This document shows positions 1 to 11,853 of a DNA stretch of 64,000 bases, in pieces (position 1 is the first letter of the stretch; each line of letters begins with the position of its first letter). This DNA comes from Epiperipatus broadwayi (taxonomy: Eukaryota > Onychophora > Udeonychophora > Euonychophora > Peripatidae), in the NCBI GenBank assembly GCA_028023455.1, contig JAQFVV010000030.1:4976501-5040500 (forward strand), written 5' to 3'. A program made the position numbers and the translations under genes. The notes under the pieces were generated by a model. It made no database searches and was not told the DNA's origin. It worked only from the letters and a program-made list of their open reading frames with translations.

Positions 1-595
1 TAGAAGAAACTGCTTGTAATCCATCCAAAGTTATGATTGGATTGTAACTAAATTTTAATGAAGATAAATATATTAATTTAGCTATTCCAGAAGGAAATTC
101 AATTGCACTTATTTTATTTACTGAAAGATTTAAGTCTTGTAAATTATTTAAACGTGTAATAGCTTCTGGTATTTTATATAAATTATTTGTGGCCAGTATT
201 AAAATTTTCAGACTGCGCAAATCCTGAAACACTTCAGGACTGAGAGTAGAAATATTATTAGATTGAAAATTAAGTTTTTCAAGTTGATATAAGCCATTCA
301 AAGACTGATTCTGTAAATCTTGTAAACCACTTTCCATTATTTCTATGCTAATTAATTTAGAACATTTTTCAAATACATTATCACAAAGAATCTTAATTGA
401 ATTTCTATGTAACACAAGTTTTTCTACAGAAGGATGTATATTGGGAATTTTACTAAAATTCTGATTTAGGCATGAAACAAATTTCAGATCAGATGAACAG
501 GTACACTGTGGTGAACATGAGCTAATAGATAAAAATGAACAATATGGCACCCATGAAAAATTAATAATCGTGCTTAATAGTATCTTTATAAACAT
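1..595 (-). CDS. Leucine-rich-repeat protein, N-terminal coding exon (partial)
   Basis: Reading leftwards from the ATG at 595-593, an open frame of 198 codons runs off the window edge without a stop. Residues 1-20 are a hydrophobic signal peptide (MFIKILLSTIINFSWVPYC). Cysteines at about 27, 31, 33 and 42 (C-x3-C-x-C-x8-C) form a typical LRR N-terminal cap. From about residue 57 come roughly six LRRs of 22-24 residues, for example VEKLVLHRNSIKIL, LEKLNFQSNNISTL, LKILILATNNLYKI and LQDLNLSVNKISAI, which fit LxxLxLxxNxL. The protein is therefore probably extracellular or a type I membrane receptor or adhesion molecule. The subfamily cannot be told because the C-terminus lies outside the window. 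The start is chosen because it gives the signal peptide and lies 42 bases inside the exon, after a strong splice acceptor. Confidence 0.86.
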   Translation of the reverse strand, partial: MFIKILLSTIINFSWVPYCSFLSISSCSPQCTCSSDLKFVSCLNQNFSKIPNIHPSVEKLVLHRNSIKILCDNVFEKCSKLISIEIMESGLQDLQNQSLNGLYQLEKLNFQSNNISTLSPEVFQDLRSLKILILATNNLYKIPEAITRLNNLQDLNLSVNKISAIEFPSGIAKLIYLSSLKFSYNPIITLDGLQAVSS

Positions 596-651
596 TGATA
601 GGTCTTTAACAGCATCAAGAAAGTACTTTTGAATCTCTAAAAAAAAAAAAT
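596..651 (-). other. 3' splice site and 5' UTR part of the LRR exon
   Basis: On the minus strand an unbroken T tract (651-639) ends in AG (638-637), followed by 41 bases of untranslated exon and the LRR start codon. This is a textbook polypyrimidine/AG acceptor and implies at least one 5' non-coding exon further right, which I could not locate. Confidence 0.6.
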
Positions 652-2639
652 TTAGGCTAGTAATATATACAATAAATATATGTAATCAATATAATATAAC
701 TTTATAATGTATTTAAGTATATAATAACCTAATGACCTACCAAACCAAAAGTGGCAGAAACACAGAAGCATTAAAATCAAGCCCACCATGTTGGTCACTG
801 AAAATCAACTATGTAACAAAGTAAATCCATAAGGCGATCACAAGGTAGCTGAATAATCAAAGGTTACACACACAGGTACCATATAGCATGAATTTAAAAA
901 CAGCAGAGTACAAGTTCTCTTGTAGATAATATCACCATTAAACATGATTATTAAAATACAAGATTCTTTTGTAATTAAAAAAAAATATCTTCTCTTAGTT
1001 CATAAAATATCTTTATCTGAAATATACCTTTTTCACTCTTAAATATTTTGTGTTCTAGGTATATTGTATTTATTTTAAGTATAAGTCTTTTTGCAAGTTT
1101 AAAATATCACATCTTATGTTTTAAAATATCTTAATCTTAAATACGAGTTCTTTTACAAGTTTAAAATATTTTAATCTCAGGTTTGAAAAAACATCTCAAA
1201 TATAGATTCTTTTGCAAGTTTAGAATATCTTGATCTCAGGATTCAAATTCAGAATAAAAATGCACTTGGAAGAAAATGTTAATGGCAATATTTTAACTTC
1301 TTAACAAAAATATGATGATGATTATTTAAACTAGACGTGGAATATTTGACATTTCTTTTAGTTTATTTTGAAATTTTAGTATTTTAAGAAAGTACAAATG
1401 AAATTACATAATAGAATGCTCAAATACTGACGTAATATATAATTGATAACTTGAAAAACATTTAAATACTTTACAATTCTTAAAATATAATTATTTCACT
1501 TCTATTCACCATAAAACATAGAAATCTTATATTTTCTGATGCAAATTTAAATAAGCAATCTCAGAATAATGTAGAAGGCAGTAAGGGCAGCTGTTATGAT
1601 GCCAGCTAGATAAGTGTATTTGAAATGAAGCAGATAGTGTTAGCATTTATCTTTTAAGAACGCAGACAAAATAATTAGACAATTAGTAAGCAAAATGAAT
1701 GTATAAATACCATGTGACCATTGAAATGTACTCTTAAAAATAATTATTAATGCAAATTTTATTAAAGTAGATTTTCTGTTACATAGATGTTCCTATGCAA
1801 TGATATCATAATGGCAATGAAACAAAAACGTATTTAATCAATAATAAAATATTTATTTACAACATATAATAATCCATAAAATAAAAATATTTATTTACAA
1901 TAATTATTTCTTTTAATTTACTATCTATACTTAACAAGTATTATTAAGTAATACATTGGTGTATATTTATTTCTTAAAACCATTTCTACAATTTACCATG
2001 TAAGTGATATTTACTATCCAGTAGTTCTATTATTTACGAAATATAATCTTTATCTTCAAACCCAGTACCCATAATGTAAAACAATACACTTCTATGCCAT
2101 TGTCCAATCTACTAGGGATATATTATACACTTTACTTAATCAAAACAGTATTAAAATATCAGTGTGGAGATGCTAAATAAATATTAATCCAATAACAAAT
2201 ATACAATATAAAAACACTTATAATGAGAACAATATATATGTTGGGGTGAAGAAATAATGATGCTCCACGTTTTATCATATATTTGAAATTAAAAAATTTA
2301 TAGTGGAGTTAATAATAAATTGTAATGCTGCGCATGCTTGTAAATATACACCAAAATATATTCAAACATTAAAATTATAGGCATAATGGACAAGGTAAAT
2401 ATAAGCTAGCAAAGATATGATCGAACAGCTGGTACTAAGTGCAGTGGGTGCCGATAAATAAGTGAGCCATACTATCATGGAATGGATAAATACGCATAAA
2501 AATAATATAACATCCACTTAAAATTGCCTCAAAAATACTACTAATAATAAAAGGTTATGGAGGTAATAATAATAAACACGAACAACTATTCATCAATCTT
2601 CACATGATCACCATTCTTTATGCTTACAGAAGCTGTTTT
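652..2639. other. AT-rich non-coding DNA (probable first intron or upstream region of the LRR gene)
   Basis: No ORF or RNA gene is supported here. Around 1030-1250 a short motif (TTTTGCAAGTTTAAAATAT and variants) recurs about four times at 60-70 base spacing as a weak degenerate tandem array. Otherwise nothing recognisable. Confidence 0.5.
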
Positions 2640-2643
2640 CACA

Positions 2644-2796
2644 GAGGCAAAACTGTCCATGTAGTTGCACCACTCAGTGCAAGTCAGAGTAATCAATGAA
2701 TGCAGGAAGATTTGTGTATAGAATCTATCTAGTGCCTACTCATCCAATATCCTCAGAGTACTGTTTGGAGAGTTTTGTCTGTGAATATTGTTCATA
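2644..2796 (-). mobile_element. Family C (hammerhead) element, short copy
   Basis: Ends are inverted: AGGCAAAACTGTCCATG on the left, and GGAGAGTTTTGTCTGTG on the right. The body matches the 3' half of the family seen at 9.6, 11.0, 41.0 and 44.1 kb (AGTAATCAATGAATGCAGGA; CCTACTCATCCAATATCC). The upstream half, including most of the ribozyme core, is missing. What remains starts close to the predicted ribozyme cleavage point (TGAGGATATTGGATGAG on the minus strand). Confidence 0.6.
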
Positions 2797-4897
2797 TGAA
2801 ACACACTTACAAAAAGACACAATTCATTCACTCACTTTAAGATTATATGTGTACTGACAAGCCCTATTATTGCATAATGGTGACAACACTTTATATATAA
2901 ACTATTTAAACTTCTCACACACGTACTGATATTTATAACATTTTCATTCATAAAATACTTTTCATAAATATACAAAAGGCTATTATACTTCTGGGTACAA
3001 TCATTTATAATTTTAAATACTCATTCAGAACATCTCTAGAATAAAACCTCATAAAAAATAAAACCAACTATATCTTACCCATTTCCCTTTACTCAACATT
3101 TTCTTTCAAAACTGCTTTAATACATCGTAATAAAAAACAATTCAGAAAAACTTTTCAAATCACTATATAAATGAACTTGAAATGAATAGCTAGGATGTTT
3201 GTTTAAACATAAGACAATTTGAAAAGTCTTTACAATAATTAAAATTTTCATAAATTTGTCTTTTATGATAACTTTATAAAACAATTTTAAATAATTGTTA
3301 ATGCTTCTTTTTTATAGGTTTAATAATCTTATAGAAATTCATTGTTCGATATCTGAGCTTGGCATACATAGATTATTTTAGTAGCAAATAATTTCACTAA
3401 TCAAAAGTTGGTTAAATATGTTGGAGATAATTTTATAGCAAAGTTCAAAATTTAACTAATGTTATAACAATGAAACAATACACTTTTCATTACATGATTT
3501 TTCCTTTGACTTCTTTGAGAAAATATTAGAATTTTCTTTAACATCTTTAACAAGCTATATAGCAAGTGATCCCACAACAATTAATAGACGAGATGCATGC
3601 TTTTCTCTCGAAAATGGTTTCTTTAATCACTTGACATTAATTTGCATATATCTGCATATTACATTTGTATAGTTCTCAACACTTTAGTAGCTATGATTAT
3701 GGAAGCATAAAGCCTTCCGAAAGCACTCAGCTCTTTAAATTGCATAGTATTATTTGCTTTTACAAACTTCATTATCTGTGTGCAAAGCTCATATACATGT
3801 TATAGATTACTTCCATAATTCTTCATTCTTTTTTTATTTCATAAGTAATTTCATATAAATAAAGATACAAAAAAAAGTAAATGTTATAGATTACATGCTA
3901 ATGAAGTAAATCTTTAATTATTTAACATGTTTTAGAATTGTTTAATAAATTAGTTGAATCTATGCTTTTAGGAGTAACACTGTATGGATAACTTACTGGT
4001 TCTTTATTCTATCATGAAGATGACAAACAATAAAACCTGAATTACAATTTTACGCTAAGATTAAATAAATTGTAAAAAAGTAGATGAAGTGTTTCAATTT
4101 TTAATTGTATCTATAGTATGTATGTTTGCTTCTTTCTCCATCCATGCACCAAAATTAATGCATTGCATTTTTATTGGATCAATGAGTTACAGATCTGCAT
4201 TATAATATTTAAATTAAATCATTATTGACTTATAATTGATCTGACCTTGAGCTCTACTGTAAGTCCAGACAATTTTAGTCATGTGACATCTAGACGATAA
4301 ATAAACTTGTTAATTAACAATTTTTATCAACTCTAAATAATTATCAAATCAATTATTTAATAAAATTATTAACTAATTTTCCAATTAAATTTTTTTTTAT
4401 TAATATACCTCTTTTTCACTCTTTCTCTTCCATTATTTAAATGCTTAGATTTTTAATTTTTTTTAAAAATTGATTGACTATACCCAATTTTTAAAATACA
4501 CACTACTTTTAATAGGTCTTTTTAATTTTTAATATTTCATGTGCATGTGTGTATGTACATTAAATATAATCATTTTTAATGCGATGAAATAAATTAGTTA
4601 TTGACTGACACTTAAAATCAATTAAAAAATTAGAGCTATTCTCAGTTAGTTACATTCACTATTTTAAAATTCTAATTTTAAATACTTTCATATAAATTGA
4701 TATTTAATAAATCATAACTTAGTTTTAAAATTATTTATTTTAAAAATCAATTAAAATCCAAAGTTAACTAATCATTTCAGATAGCGTGAAACAACTTTAT
4801 CTATTAAATCTATTTAAAACATATTAAACTCTAGATTAACTTTTCTTTAGTTCAAATATTAGTTTTATTCTTTCAAATAAATATTAAACAATCTAAG
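2797..4897. other. AT-rich non-coding DNA
   Basis: No coding potential or recognisable element on either strand. Short A/T runs and scattered hexamer repeats only. Confidence 0.5.
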
Positions 4898-4905
4898 ATA
4901 TTTTA

Positions 4906-6550
4906 GGTAATCATCTGAAATCCGGGCACGGCCTCTTAATGGTGCTGATGCTATACAAAATCAATCAAATGTAACATTACCGGGCCACAACTTTTTTTAT
5001 ATAACTTTTTTTTTTGATTAAACAAATTTTTATTTCATTTATAACATGATTTGATTTTTATTTAACAAATTTTTATATTCATTTTCATTGTTTTTTTAAC
5101 CTGACATTTTTCTTTATTCAACAAATTTTGGTAATTTAACTTTGTGTTTATTTTTCTGATTTTAAAACTTTTGATTGCTTCATGATGAAAAAACTTGTTT
5201 TAACCCCGCTGAAAAAATATAATACAGTTATTTGGGATTTGTTTCAACTTTGTTCTACCTTTTTTTTTTTTTGGTTGACTAAATTGTTTTTCTTCTTATT
5301 AAATCAAAGGTAACATTTGTGTTGGGGGGGGGGTAAAAATTGTTTTGAAACCCACAACCCCACCCTTGGATAAATAATTGTAACAAAAGTCAATAATTTT
5401 TTTTTCCAACAACTTTTTCTCACTTTTTACTTTTATTTATATTTCGTTTGAATTACCTTTTTTTTGTCTTCTACAATGAACTGTTTGGGGGGGGTCATAC
5501 TTTGTTATTATTAATAAAAAGTAAAAAAAAAATTATTTTAATCCCACTTATTTTAAGCCTGCCGAAAAAATATAATACAATTATTTGGGACTTGTTTCGA
5601 CTTTATTCTACCTTTTTTTTTTTTTTTGGTTGACTAAATTGTTTTTCTTCTTATTAAATCAAAACTTTTGTGTTTTTGGGGCGTAAAAAATTGTTTTGAG
5701 TCTCACCCTCGGATAAATAATTATAATAAAAAGTCAATAATTTTTTGTTTAAACAACTTTTTATTTTTATTTATATTTCGTTTGAATTACCCTTTTTTTT
5801 GGCTTTTACAATAAACTGCTTTGGGGGGGGGGGATTTCATACTTTGTTATTATTAACAAAAAGTAAACAAAAATAGTAATTTATTTTAACCCCGCTGAAA
5901 AAAGATAATCCAAATACTTGTGTCAATTTCTAATAAAATAAAATTAAAATACACAAACTTTGGATTTTTTGAACCTATTTTTATTTATTATTTTATTGCT
6001 GTAATAAAAACAGTCTGGTATTTGGGAGGACATTATGTGCCTGAAAAAAGAACACAGCCTCACTTTCTGTACTCGGCAATTCTGAAAAGTTTAAAAATTG
6101 CACGATCTTCTCAGACATTATTTTCCACACTGAAACGTGACTTAGTGCATGAGTTTTGTCGAAGTGTGTTCGAACATACCCTTTGCCAATTTTTTACATA
6201 CTAACATTTTTTTAGGGAACGGTGGGGACTATATGACAATTATTAGAAATTAACATTATTTAACAACAAATGACATCACTGTATTATGGAGATTTGAAAA
6301 GTTGTACTGACTTGCAATTAAAACACCCTCAAGCAATACGGTAATCAGCTATGAATAGAACAAATACGCATAAAGTTTCGAAGCACAAAACAAGCCATAA
6401 TATTTTTGTGCAACATCATGTAAAGTGGCCTGCAATGGGTAATACAATACAAATGTATTAGTCATTAAGGCCGGCCACAGAAATGGCATTTTTATGTGTT
6501 TTGACACATAAACAACACCAAGCAACCGTGCCGGATTTCAGATGATTACT
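4906..6550. mobile_element. 1.65-kb non-autonomous DNA transposon with 8-bp target duplication
   Basis: The left end GGTAATCATCTGAAATCCG and the right end CGGATTTCAGATGATTACT are inverted repeats of about 25 bases. They are flanked by an exact 8-base direct repeat ATATTTTA (4898-4905 and 6551-6558). The interior is G/T-biased and contains about three degenerate tandem units of 330-360 bases (starting near 5205, 5560 and 5890), each with a GCTGAAAAAATATAATAC-like start, poly-T and poly-G runs. A 94-codon ORF at 5920-6204 matches nothing I recognise. The 8-bp duplication fits hAT or Merlin; the G-initial ends fit Merlin better. Confidence 0.75.
5205..5900 (+). repeat. Tandem array of ~350-bp units inside the 4.9-6.55 kb element
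   Basis: Two nearly complete units and the start of a third. Each contains a TTTGGGA-TTGTTTC box, a long T tract before GGTTGACTAAATTGTTTTTC, and a run of 7-10 G. Homopolymer lengths differ between units. Confidence 0.6.
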
Positions 6551-6558
6551 ATATTTTA

Positions 6559-9500
6559 AATAACTGATAATTAATTAGGCTAACTGAATTACTTTAATTC
6601 ATATTATTGAAATGTATAATTTAAAATTAGGATAGCACAGATAAAGAAATTTTCTTCTTATAATCGAATATGGTTTAAAAAAAAAGTAATCTAAAGAGAT
6701 AAATATATTGTTATAAACATATAACAAATAAATATATTGTTATAATAAGGAATCAGTAAAAATATATATTAATTCAATAAAATATATAAATAAAAAACAA
6801 ATAACTTTTACTTGTTCTACATAGTTATTTTAATATTTCAATCATCAATCCTCTGGTTGAAATATTCAAACAGCTGCGCAAACAAATAATTGTACCATTC
6901 ATTAAAAACCATTCATAAATGGTTATAACTATTCTAACCTCACAAGAAGAAGACAAATAAAAAGACAAAAAACAAACATTAAAGATGATGTCAGTCGTGA
7001 ATAATATACATCATATAGTGATCCTTTAGTGTTTCTAATTATAGCTTTTCATAGTTTTCTCTCATAAAAATAGGCTTATGTCCAGCATGTAATGCTCAAT
7101 ATAATGAAGAGATGCCCTTATAATAGTAGACTTATTATCATTACATGTGAAGAACATAACTAATTATCTTATCATACTTTCAAAATATTAAGGAACATCT
7201 TTGAATGCTGATAGGGAAATATTTCATACAGTAAAATTGGCTGAAGAACAGCCCTATATATGCAATTAATTTAGAATCAGTGGTTATATAACTAAAATGA
7301 AATATTCTAATTTTTAGTAATTAATAGGAGCAATAGCAATATGAACTTTGTATTGTAGATCAACATCTAATTCAGCCTTTTTATCTTAAAAAGCAACAAA
7401 AATATTTAAATTGGTTTAACTGATAAAGACTTTTCTCCCATCACTGATGATAAAACACCTGAGATTTAGGGAATATTAGTTATTAAACCAATTTTTCTAA
7501 GATGCAATTAAAATATTCAAAATATTCTGCAGATTGCCCATTAAATTAGTAGGAATATCATAATCATTATGAAGACGAAGATCTTGCTTTTGCTTTTAAT
7601 CCATTAAAAAACTGCTATAAAAACCATATTACATCATAAAACTGCCAATAAAATGTTTTAAAGGCCATTAGCATAAAATAAAATTTAAGTGGAAACACCC
7701 TGTATATGAAAAGATCAATGATATTCTTCCCATGGACTATTCTAAAAGTAGCATGCATCGATATGTGAAATTGTCACCATATGGAAATGGGACTTCATTT
7801 TGATGAACTTTTGCTTAAAGACAGCAAAATATTAAAATATACAATAAATCTGTTAACATGAACAATAACATCATGGGGATAGCTATGCGAAAACTATAGA
7901 GATGAAAATCCTATTCTCAAAATGAGAAATTATACCCTGTTGGCAACATGAAATACCTTAAGTGCCAAATATACCTTCTATAAAGTGATCTCCATCTAGA
8001 AAATACAATAAAATTATTTTATCCATAAAGATACATCAAAGTCAAAAATGGTGATCTATAAATTAATTATTCAGCACAGTGTTTATGTAAATACATTTTA
8101 GGCATCTCATCATTCTTCTAATAATGCACATCTAAATTCCTATGGCCAAATAAATAAAAAATAAAACGTGGGTGTTATAGTAGATATGTTAAATGAAATA
8201 AAGAAAAAAAATATTTATTTATTTTAAATAAAATTACATATATTAAATGAGTGTTGTGAACTTACCTAGCATGGGAAAAAGTAATTACCTCCAAACCAAC
8301 TACCTCATAGACAATAGTCTAAAAAAATAAAGAAAGCTTTCTGGGATAATGTGAGGAAAGTTCTAATTACTTAACTTAATTATCTTTTAGATAATAGTCC
8401 AATGATAGAAACTTAAATGATTTCTGGGAGCAATTATAAAACTTATAAGTGAATTGTGGTTTTACCTGAAGAGCAAAGGCTAGTATGCTACCATAGAAAC
8501 AAGACCTAAAAACCTGAAGATGTTAGTAAACTTCCATATCAAGCTACATTCCAGCTGAAAGTCAATAAAGGGATCTAGGAACTTGTTACCAACCATCTTG
8601 GTGTATATTATATTCTAAAATAAGCTTTTGGGTGAAACTATTATGTGTAAGTAATGTATTAAATTGTAAATAAATTGTGTTTGTGCTTTTATATGGTTCC
8701 GCTAATAATATATAAAATATTTATATTTATTTTGTTCTAGTGATCTCTTTAACTTATACGTTTGTATTCTTATTTAAAACCAAAACAGAAATAACTTGAA
8801 AGTCTGGACATAGCACTTTAATTGGGACAGTCTGAGAACCAGTAAAACCACAAATCATTCATTTTAAACTAACAGATAGGTGAGTATTCATTAAGATTGA
8901 AGTTAATTTTAGAGAATAAGTTAAGCCATTAACCATCCAATAACATGACAATAATACAAGTTGAAATAGAGGAATTTGACATTAATAATCCCTCTGAGTG
9001 GCCTATCTATACACAGAGGATAAATAAGTATTTTTTGTAAATGGTACAAAAGATGTTAACAAAAGTTTTCACATTACTTCTTTATGGCAGTTCAAACTAA
9101 TTAAAATAACAAACTGCCTTTGTGAATCTGGAGACCCCAAAAGTTTACGGTATGCAGAAGTAGTTAATTGCTTGAGCACCCATTTTAGCTCTGAACCCTC
9201 TAAACATATATCTCATTTTCATTTAAATAGACACCAAGTATGGGGGGTGTGTGTAGGAAACATAATACTGCTTTAAAAGACTTGACAAAGAATTGTACTT
9301 ATGGAGATTATTTGAAGAAAGCTTTATTAGAGCAGTTCTTATGGGTCATGGCAGATAGAAAACTGTAATAGCAGCTACTATCCATATCTGACCTGTCTTT
9401 ATAAAGCCATCAAAACAATCACTGCCCATGAGTTAATTTTAAATCAGGTGAAAGAATTTCACCAATCTAATACAAAAGATTCCAAAGAAATATGACTATA

Positions 9501-9562
9501 TAGGCTAATGAGCTTGGCTTCAAAATATTATAATGTTTTCAATTTAAGACTCATAGCTTTGG
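6559..9562. other. Non-coding stretch, no element identified
   Basis: AT-rich sequence without a credible ORF, RNA gene or paired terminal repeats. ATAAATATATTGTTATAA recurs at 6700-6750 as a small local duplication. Confidence 0.45.
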
Positions 9563-9575
9563 AGTTAAGTAGAGA

Positions 9576-9800
9576 TAAAAAGTAGCTGCTGGAGGGTTGC
9601 ATTACATCCTAAGATCTAGGTGCAGTGCTCTCAAAGCCAAGGCTCCTCACTTACGAAGGTCACAAGCAAGAAACTAGTCTGGGAATATTGGATAAGTAGG
9701 CACTAGATGGAGATTTTATGCACAAGCCTTCTGGCATCCATTGATTACTCTGGCTTGCATTGAATGGCAATACATATAGAGAGTTTTGCCTGTTTTAATA
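9576..9800 (+). mobile_element. Family C (hammerhead) element, near full length
   Basis: Begins with AAGTAGAGATAAAAAGTAGC, runs through GATCTAGGTGCAGTGCTCTC, a hammerhead-like segment (9637-9692), GGCATCCATTGATTACTCTG, and ends AGAGAGTTTTGCCTGTTTTAA. The same order of blocks occurs at 44.08-44.28 kb and 41.0-41.2 kb, and in reverse at 11.0 kb, so this is one dispersed family. No ORF. The element has a defined 3' end but no poly(A). Confidence 0.7.
9637..9692 (+). ncRNA. Hammerhead ribozyme motif, family C (degenerate)
   Basis: Order seen: AAGGCTCCTCA (stem I 5' strand), CTTACGA (core, one change from CTGACGA), a stem II region AGGTCACAAGCAA, GAAA, palindromic stem III ACTAGT with C as cleavage base, then TGGGAATATTGGAT (stem I 3' strand). 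The G-to-T change in the CUGANGA box should abolish activity. Confidence 0.6.
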
Positions 9801-10146
9801 AATATAATATCAAAAATGCAAAATATTTATTGAAGAAAAATCTAGTTAGACTAGATATCTAAGCATATAGTGCCTTCTTTATAACAAATTTTATTAACAA
9901 TATTTTAATAATTCAATAGACTACTATATAAAACTTTATATAGCAAAGATTGATCAAGCTTATATACATATTAATTAAACGAAAATGAAACACAAATAAA
10001 TATTCAATACCAAAGATCGATAAACACAAATTTGACATAAATAATTCATAATAATTATTTTAAATATCATCAAATAGTACTAATAACAATTTCATAAACT
10101 TATCTAGATTTAAAGTATTAGTCAATTCTAAAGATAATTATGTATA
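9801..10146. other. AT-rich non-coding DNA
   Basis: Nothing recognised. Confidence 0.4.
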
Positions 10147-10377
10147 AGACTTGTTGTGACATTTCACATACATATCAGTCCGAAGATAACTTTCTGTGTC
10201 TGTGAAGGCAAAAAGCTGGATTAAAAACTCACAACTATCTGTTCTTATTTAGTATCGTAATGTGTTTATTATTTTTATGTACAAATTTATAGTTTTGTAT
10301 TGATAAAAATTTATTTTTTCAGGTTTATGCATTAGTATTGGTGGACTGATACATATGTGAAATGTCACAGCAGGTCT
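10147..10377. mobile_element. 231-bp inverted-repeat element (MITE-like)
   Basis: The left arm AGACTTGTTGTGACATTTC and right arm GAAATGTCACAGCAGGTCT continue as inverted repeats for about 34 bases (through CATATCAGTCC / GGACTGATACATATG). The interior is AT-rich and non-coding. The flanks share TATGTA, a possible target duplication. Confidence 0.6.
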
Positions 10378-10974
10378 AATATGTAAGTACCATTCTAAAG
10401 ATAAGATTCACATGAGAATATTTTTATTTTTAAACATACATAAGTATATCTTTTAGTTGCATGCTTACAAAATGATTACCAAGATCCATTTATTTTCAAT
10501 AATTGAAATATTCTGAGTCATTAATTTCTCCGAATTCTTAACTTTTCCAAAGATATTGATTTAATTCTCTCAGTTATTTTCTTTGATTCATTACACTCCA
10601 ATGCATAATATACTATTATCACTTCCAGGACAATTAGGATTATTAAATTTTCCTATTTATTTATGTAGCAATATTCCTTTTTAAATGACTTTGTTATGTT
10701 AATCATTTGTTTAAAAAATGAAGAGATGAATAATCCATAGCATTTATGTTTTAATCATTCATCTTGGTTGAATTATTAACAGTAATACTGAATTCCATGC
10801 TAATAATATATAGAAAGCTCATAATACTACTTGCGATCTTCCTCATAGTTTTCTTTTCAGTATTTCGATTGCTATTTTAGAATTAGTAATTTGTTACCAT
10901 TATAATGCTTCTCATCTCTAGTAAATAGTTTTCTAGTGATTCTTTCAACTGTTTTTGTTAAATAAGCATTTAAA
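10378..10974. other. AT-rich non-coding DNA
   Basis: Nothing recognised. Confidence 0.4.
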
Positions 10975-11074
10975 CAAGGCAAAACTCTCCATACACTAGT
11001 GCCACCCTGTGCCAACCAGAGTAATCAATGGATGCCAGAAGGCTTGTGCATAAAATCCCTATCTAATGCCTACT

Positions 11075-11137
11075 CATCCAATATCCCCAGACTAGTTTCT
11101 GGCTTGTGGCCTTTGTCAGTGAGGAGCTTTGGATCTG
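11075..11137 (-). ncRNA. Hammerhead ribozyme motif, family C (core mutated)
   Basis: Second unit of the 81-base tandem pair. Stem I here is better: TCCTCA/TGGGGA, an internal loop, then ATCCAA/TTGGAT. The core reads CTGACAA instead of CTGACGA, replacing the essential second G, so cleavage is not expected. GAAA and ACTAGTC are intact. Confidence 0.65.
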
Positions 11138-11155
11138 AGAGCACTGCACCTAGAT

Positions 11156-11216
11156 CCTCTAATATCCCCAGACTAGTTTCTGGCTTGTGGCCTTCGTCAG
11201 TGAGGAACTTTGGATC
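11156..11216 (-). ncRNA. Hammerhead ribozyme motif, family C (core intact)
   Basis: On the minus strand: TTCCTCA, then CTGACGA (11200-11194), stem II GGC-CACAA-GCC closed by an A-A mismatch, GAAA (11180-11177), stem III palindrome ACTAGT, cleavage base C at 11171, then TGGGGATATTAG. Stem I forms six pairs next to the core (TCCTCA with TGGGGA, one G-U). CUGANGA and GAAA are both canonical, so this copy could be active. The A-A mismatch at the base of stem II and the very short stem III suggest weak or dimeric activity. Confidence 0.7.
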
Positions 11217-11264
11217 TGAGAGCACTGCACTACTTTATGGAGAGTTTTGCCTTGTTTATAAACA

Positions 11265-11845
11265 ATTATGTGCTTGTATAAGAAATGGTGATCGTGTGAT
11301 GCTTAATGGTTTAAATAAGCATTTCTTTGTTCATACATAAAAATTGTAATTGTTGTCAAAAGAATATGTGCATGAATAGCTATTATAAGGTATGTAAGAA
11401 ATATTTTTAAAGAAGCTATTTTACATAAATCTATGCATGAGCATTCCTTATTATTTACAGACCATTTTACTATTTGAGATGTGGGCATATTTCTTTTAAA
11501 AATTGTACTTTAAAATATGAATAGATATCTATTCTCATGTCTCGTTAGAATCTGGGGTTGAATATTAATTCGGGGTCATTGTTGATTTTATTAAAGATAG
11601 AAATGTTGATAAAATAGCTATTTGTTTAGCTAATTCCATACATAGTTCTTTGGAATTCTTTCAATGGTCACAGAGTTAAATATCCTCAGGGAATTTAGTT
11701 TTACTTATAAACAATAGAGATGAAAAATTCCTCAATAGTATTGATAAAAAATATGTTCCCAGACACTTTAGTATATAATAAAAGGGAAAAGTTGCTCAAT
11801 TTTTTTGATAAAAGATGTAAACTAGAGATTTTTATATATAGCAGA
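11265..11845. other. AT-rich non-coding DNA
   Basis: No supported feature; the short ORFs here lack any recognisable composition or motif. Confidence 0.4.
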
Positions 11846-11853
11846 GATATAAT

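Larger units (their letters stand above)
10975..11264 (-). mobile_element. Family C element with tandemly duplicated hammerhead segment
   Basis: Inverted ends CAAGGCAAAACTCTCCATA and ATGGAGAGTTTTGCCTTG delimit a 290-base insert. Read on the minus strand it carries family-C sequence with an internal exact-period duplication of 81 bases (units starting near 11081 and 11162), each unit holding one hammerhead motif. The apparent 113-codon plus-strand ORF here is a by-product of the duplication and is not a gene. Confidence 0.75.

Noticed and set aside
8466-8515. Hammerhead candidate (CTGAAGAG...GAAAC)
   Set aside because: Stem II does not pair cleanly and there is no stem I or cleavage site; single copy.
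10340-10380. Hammerhead candidate (CTGATACATATGTGAAATG)
   Set aside because: Lacks GA in the core and a stem II of proper length; part of a simple inverted repeat.
10999-11340. 113-codon ORF with an internal repeat
   Set aside because: It is the translation of the tandem hammerhead duplication in a family C element; repeated peptide follows from the DNA repeat.
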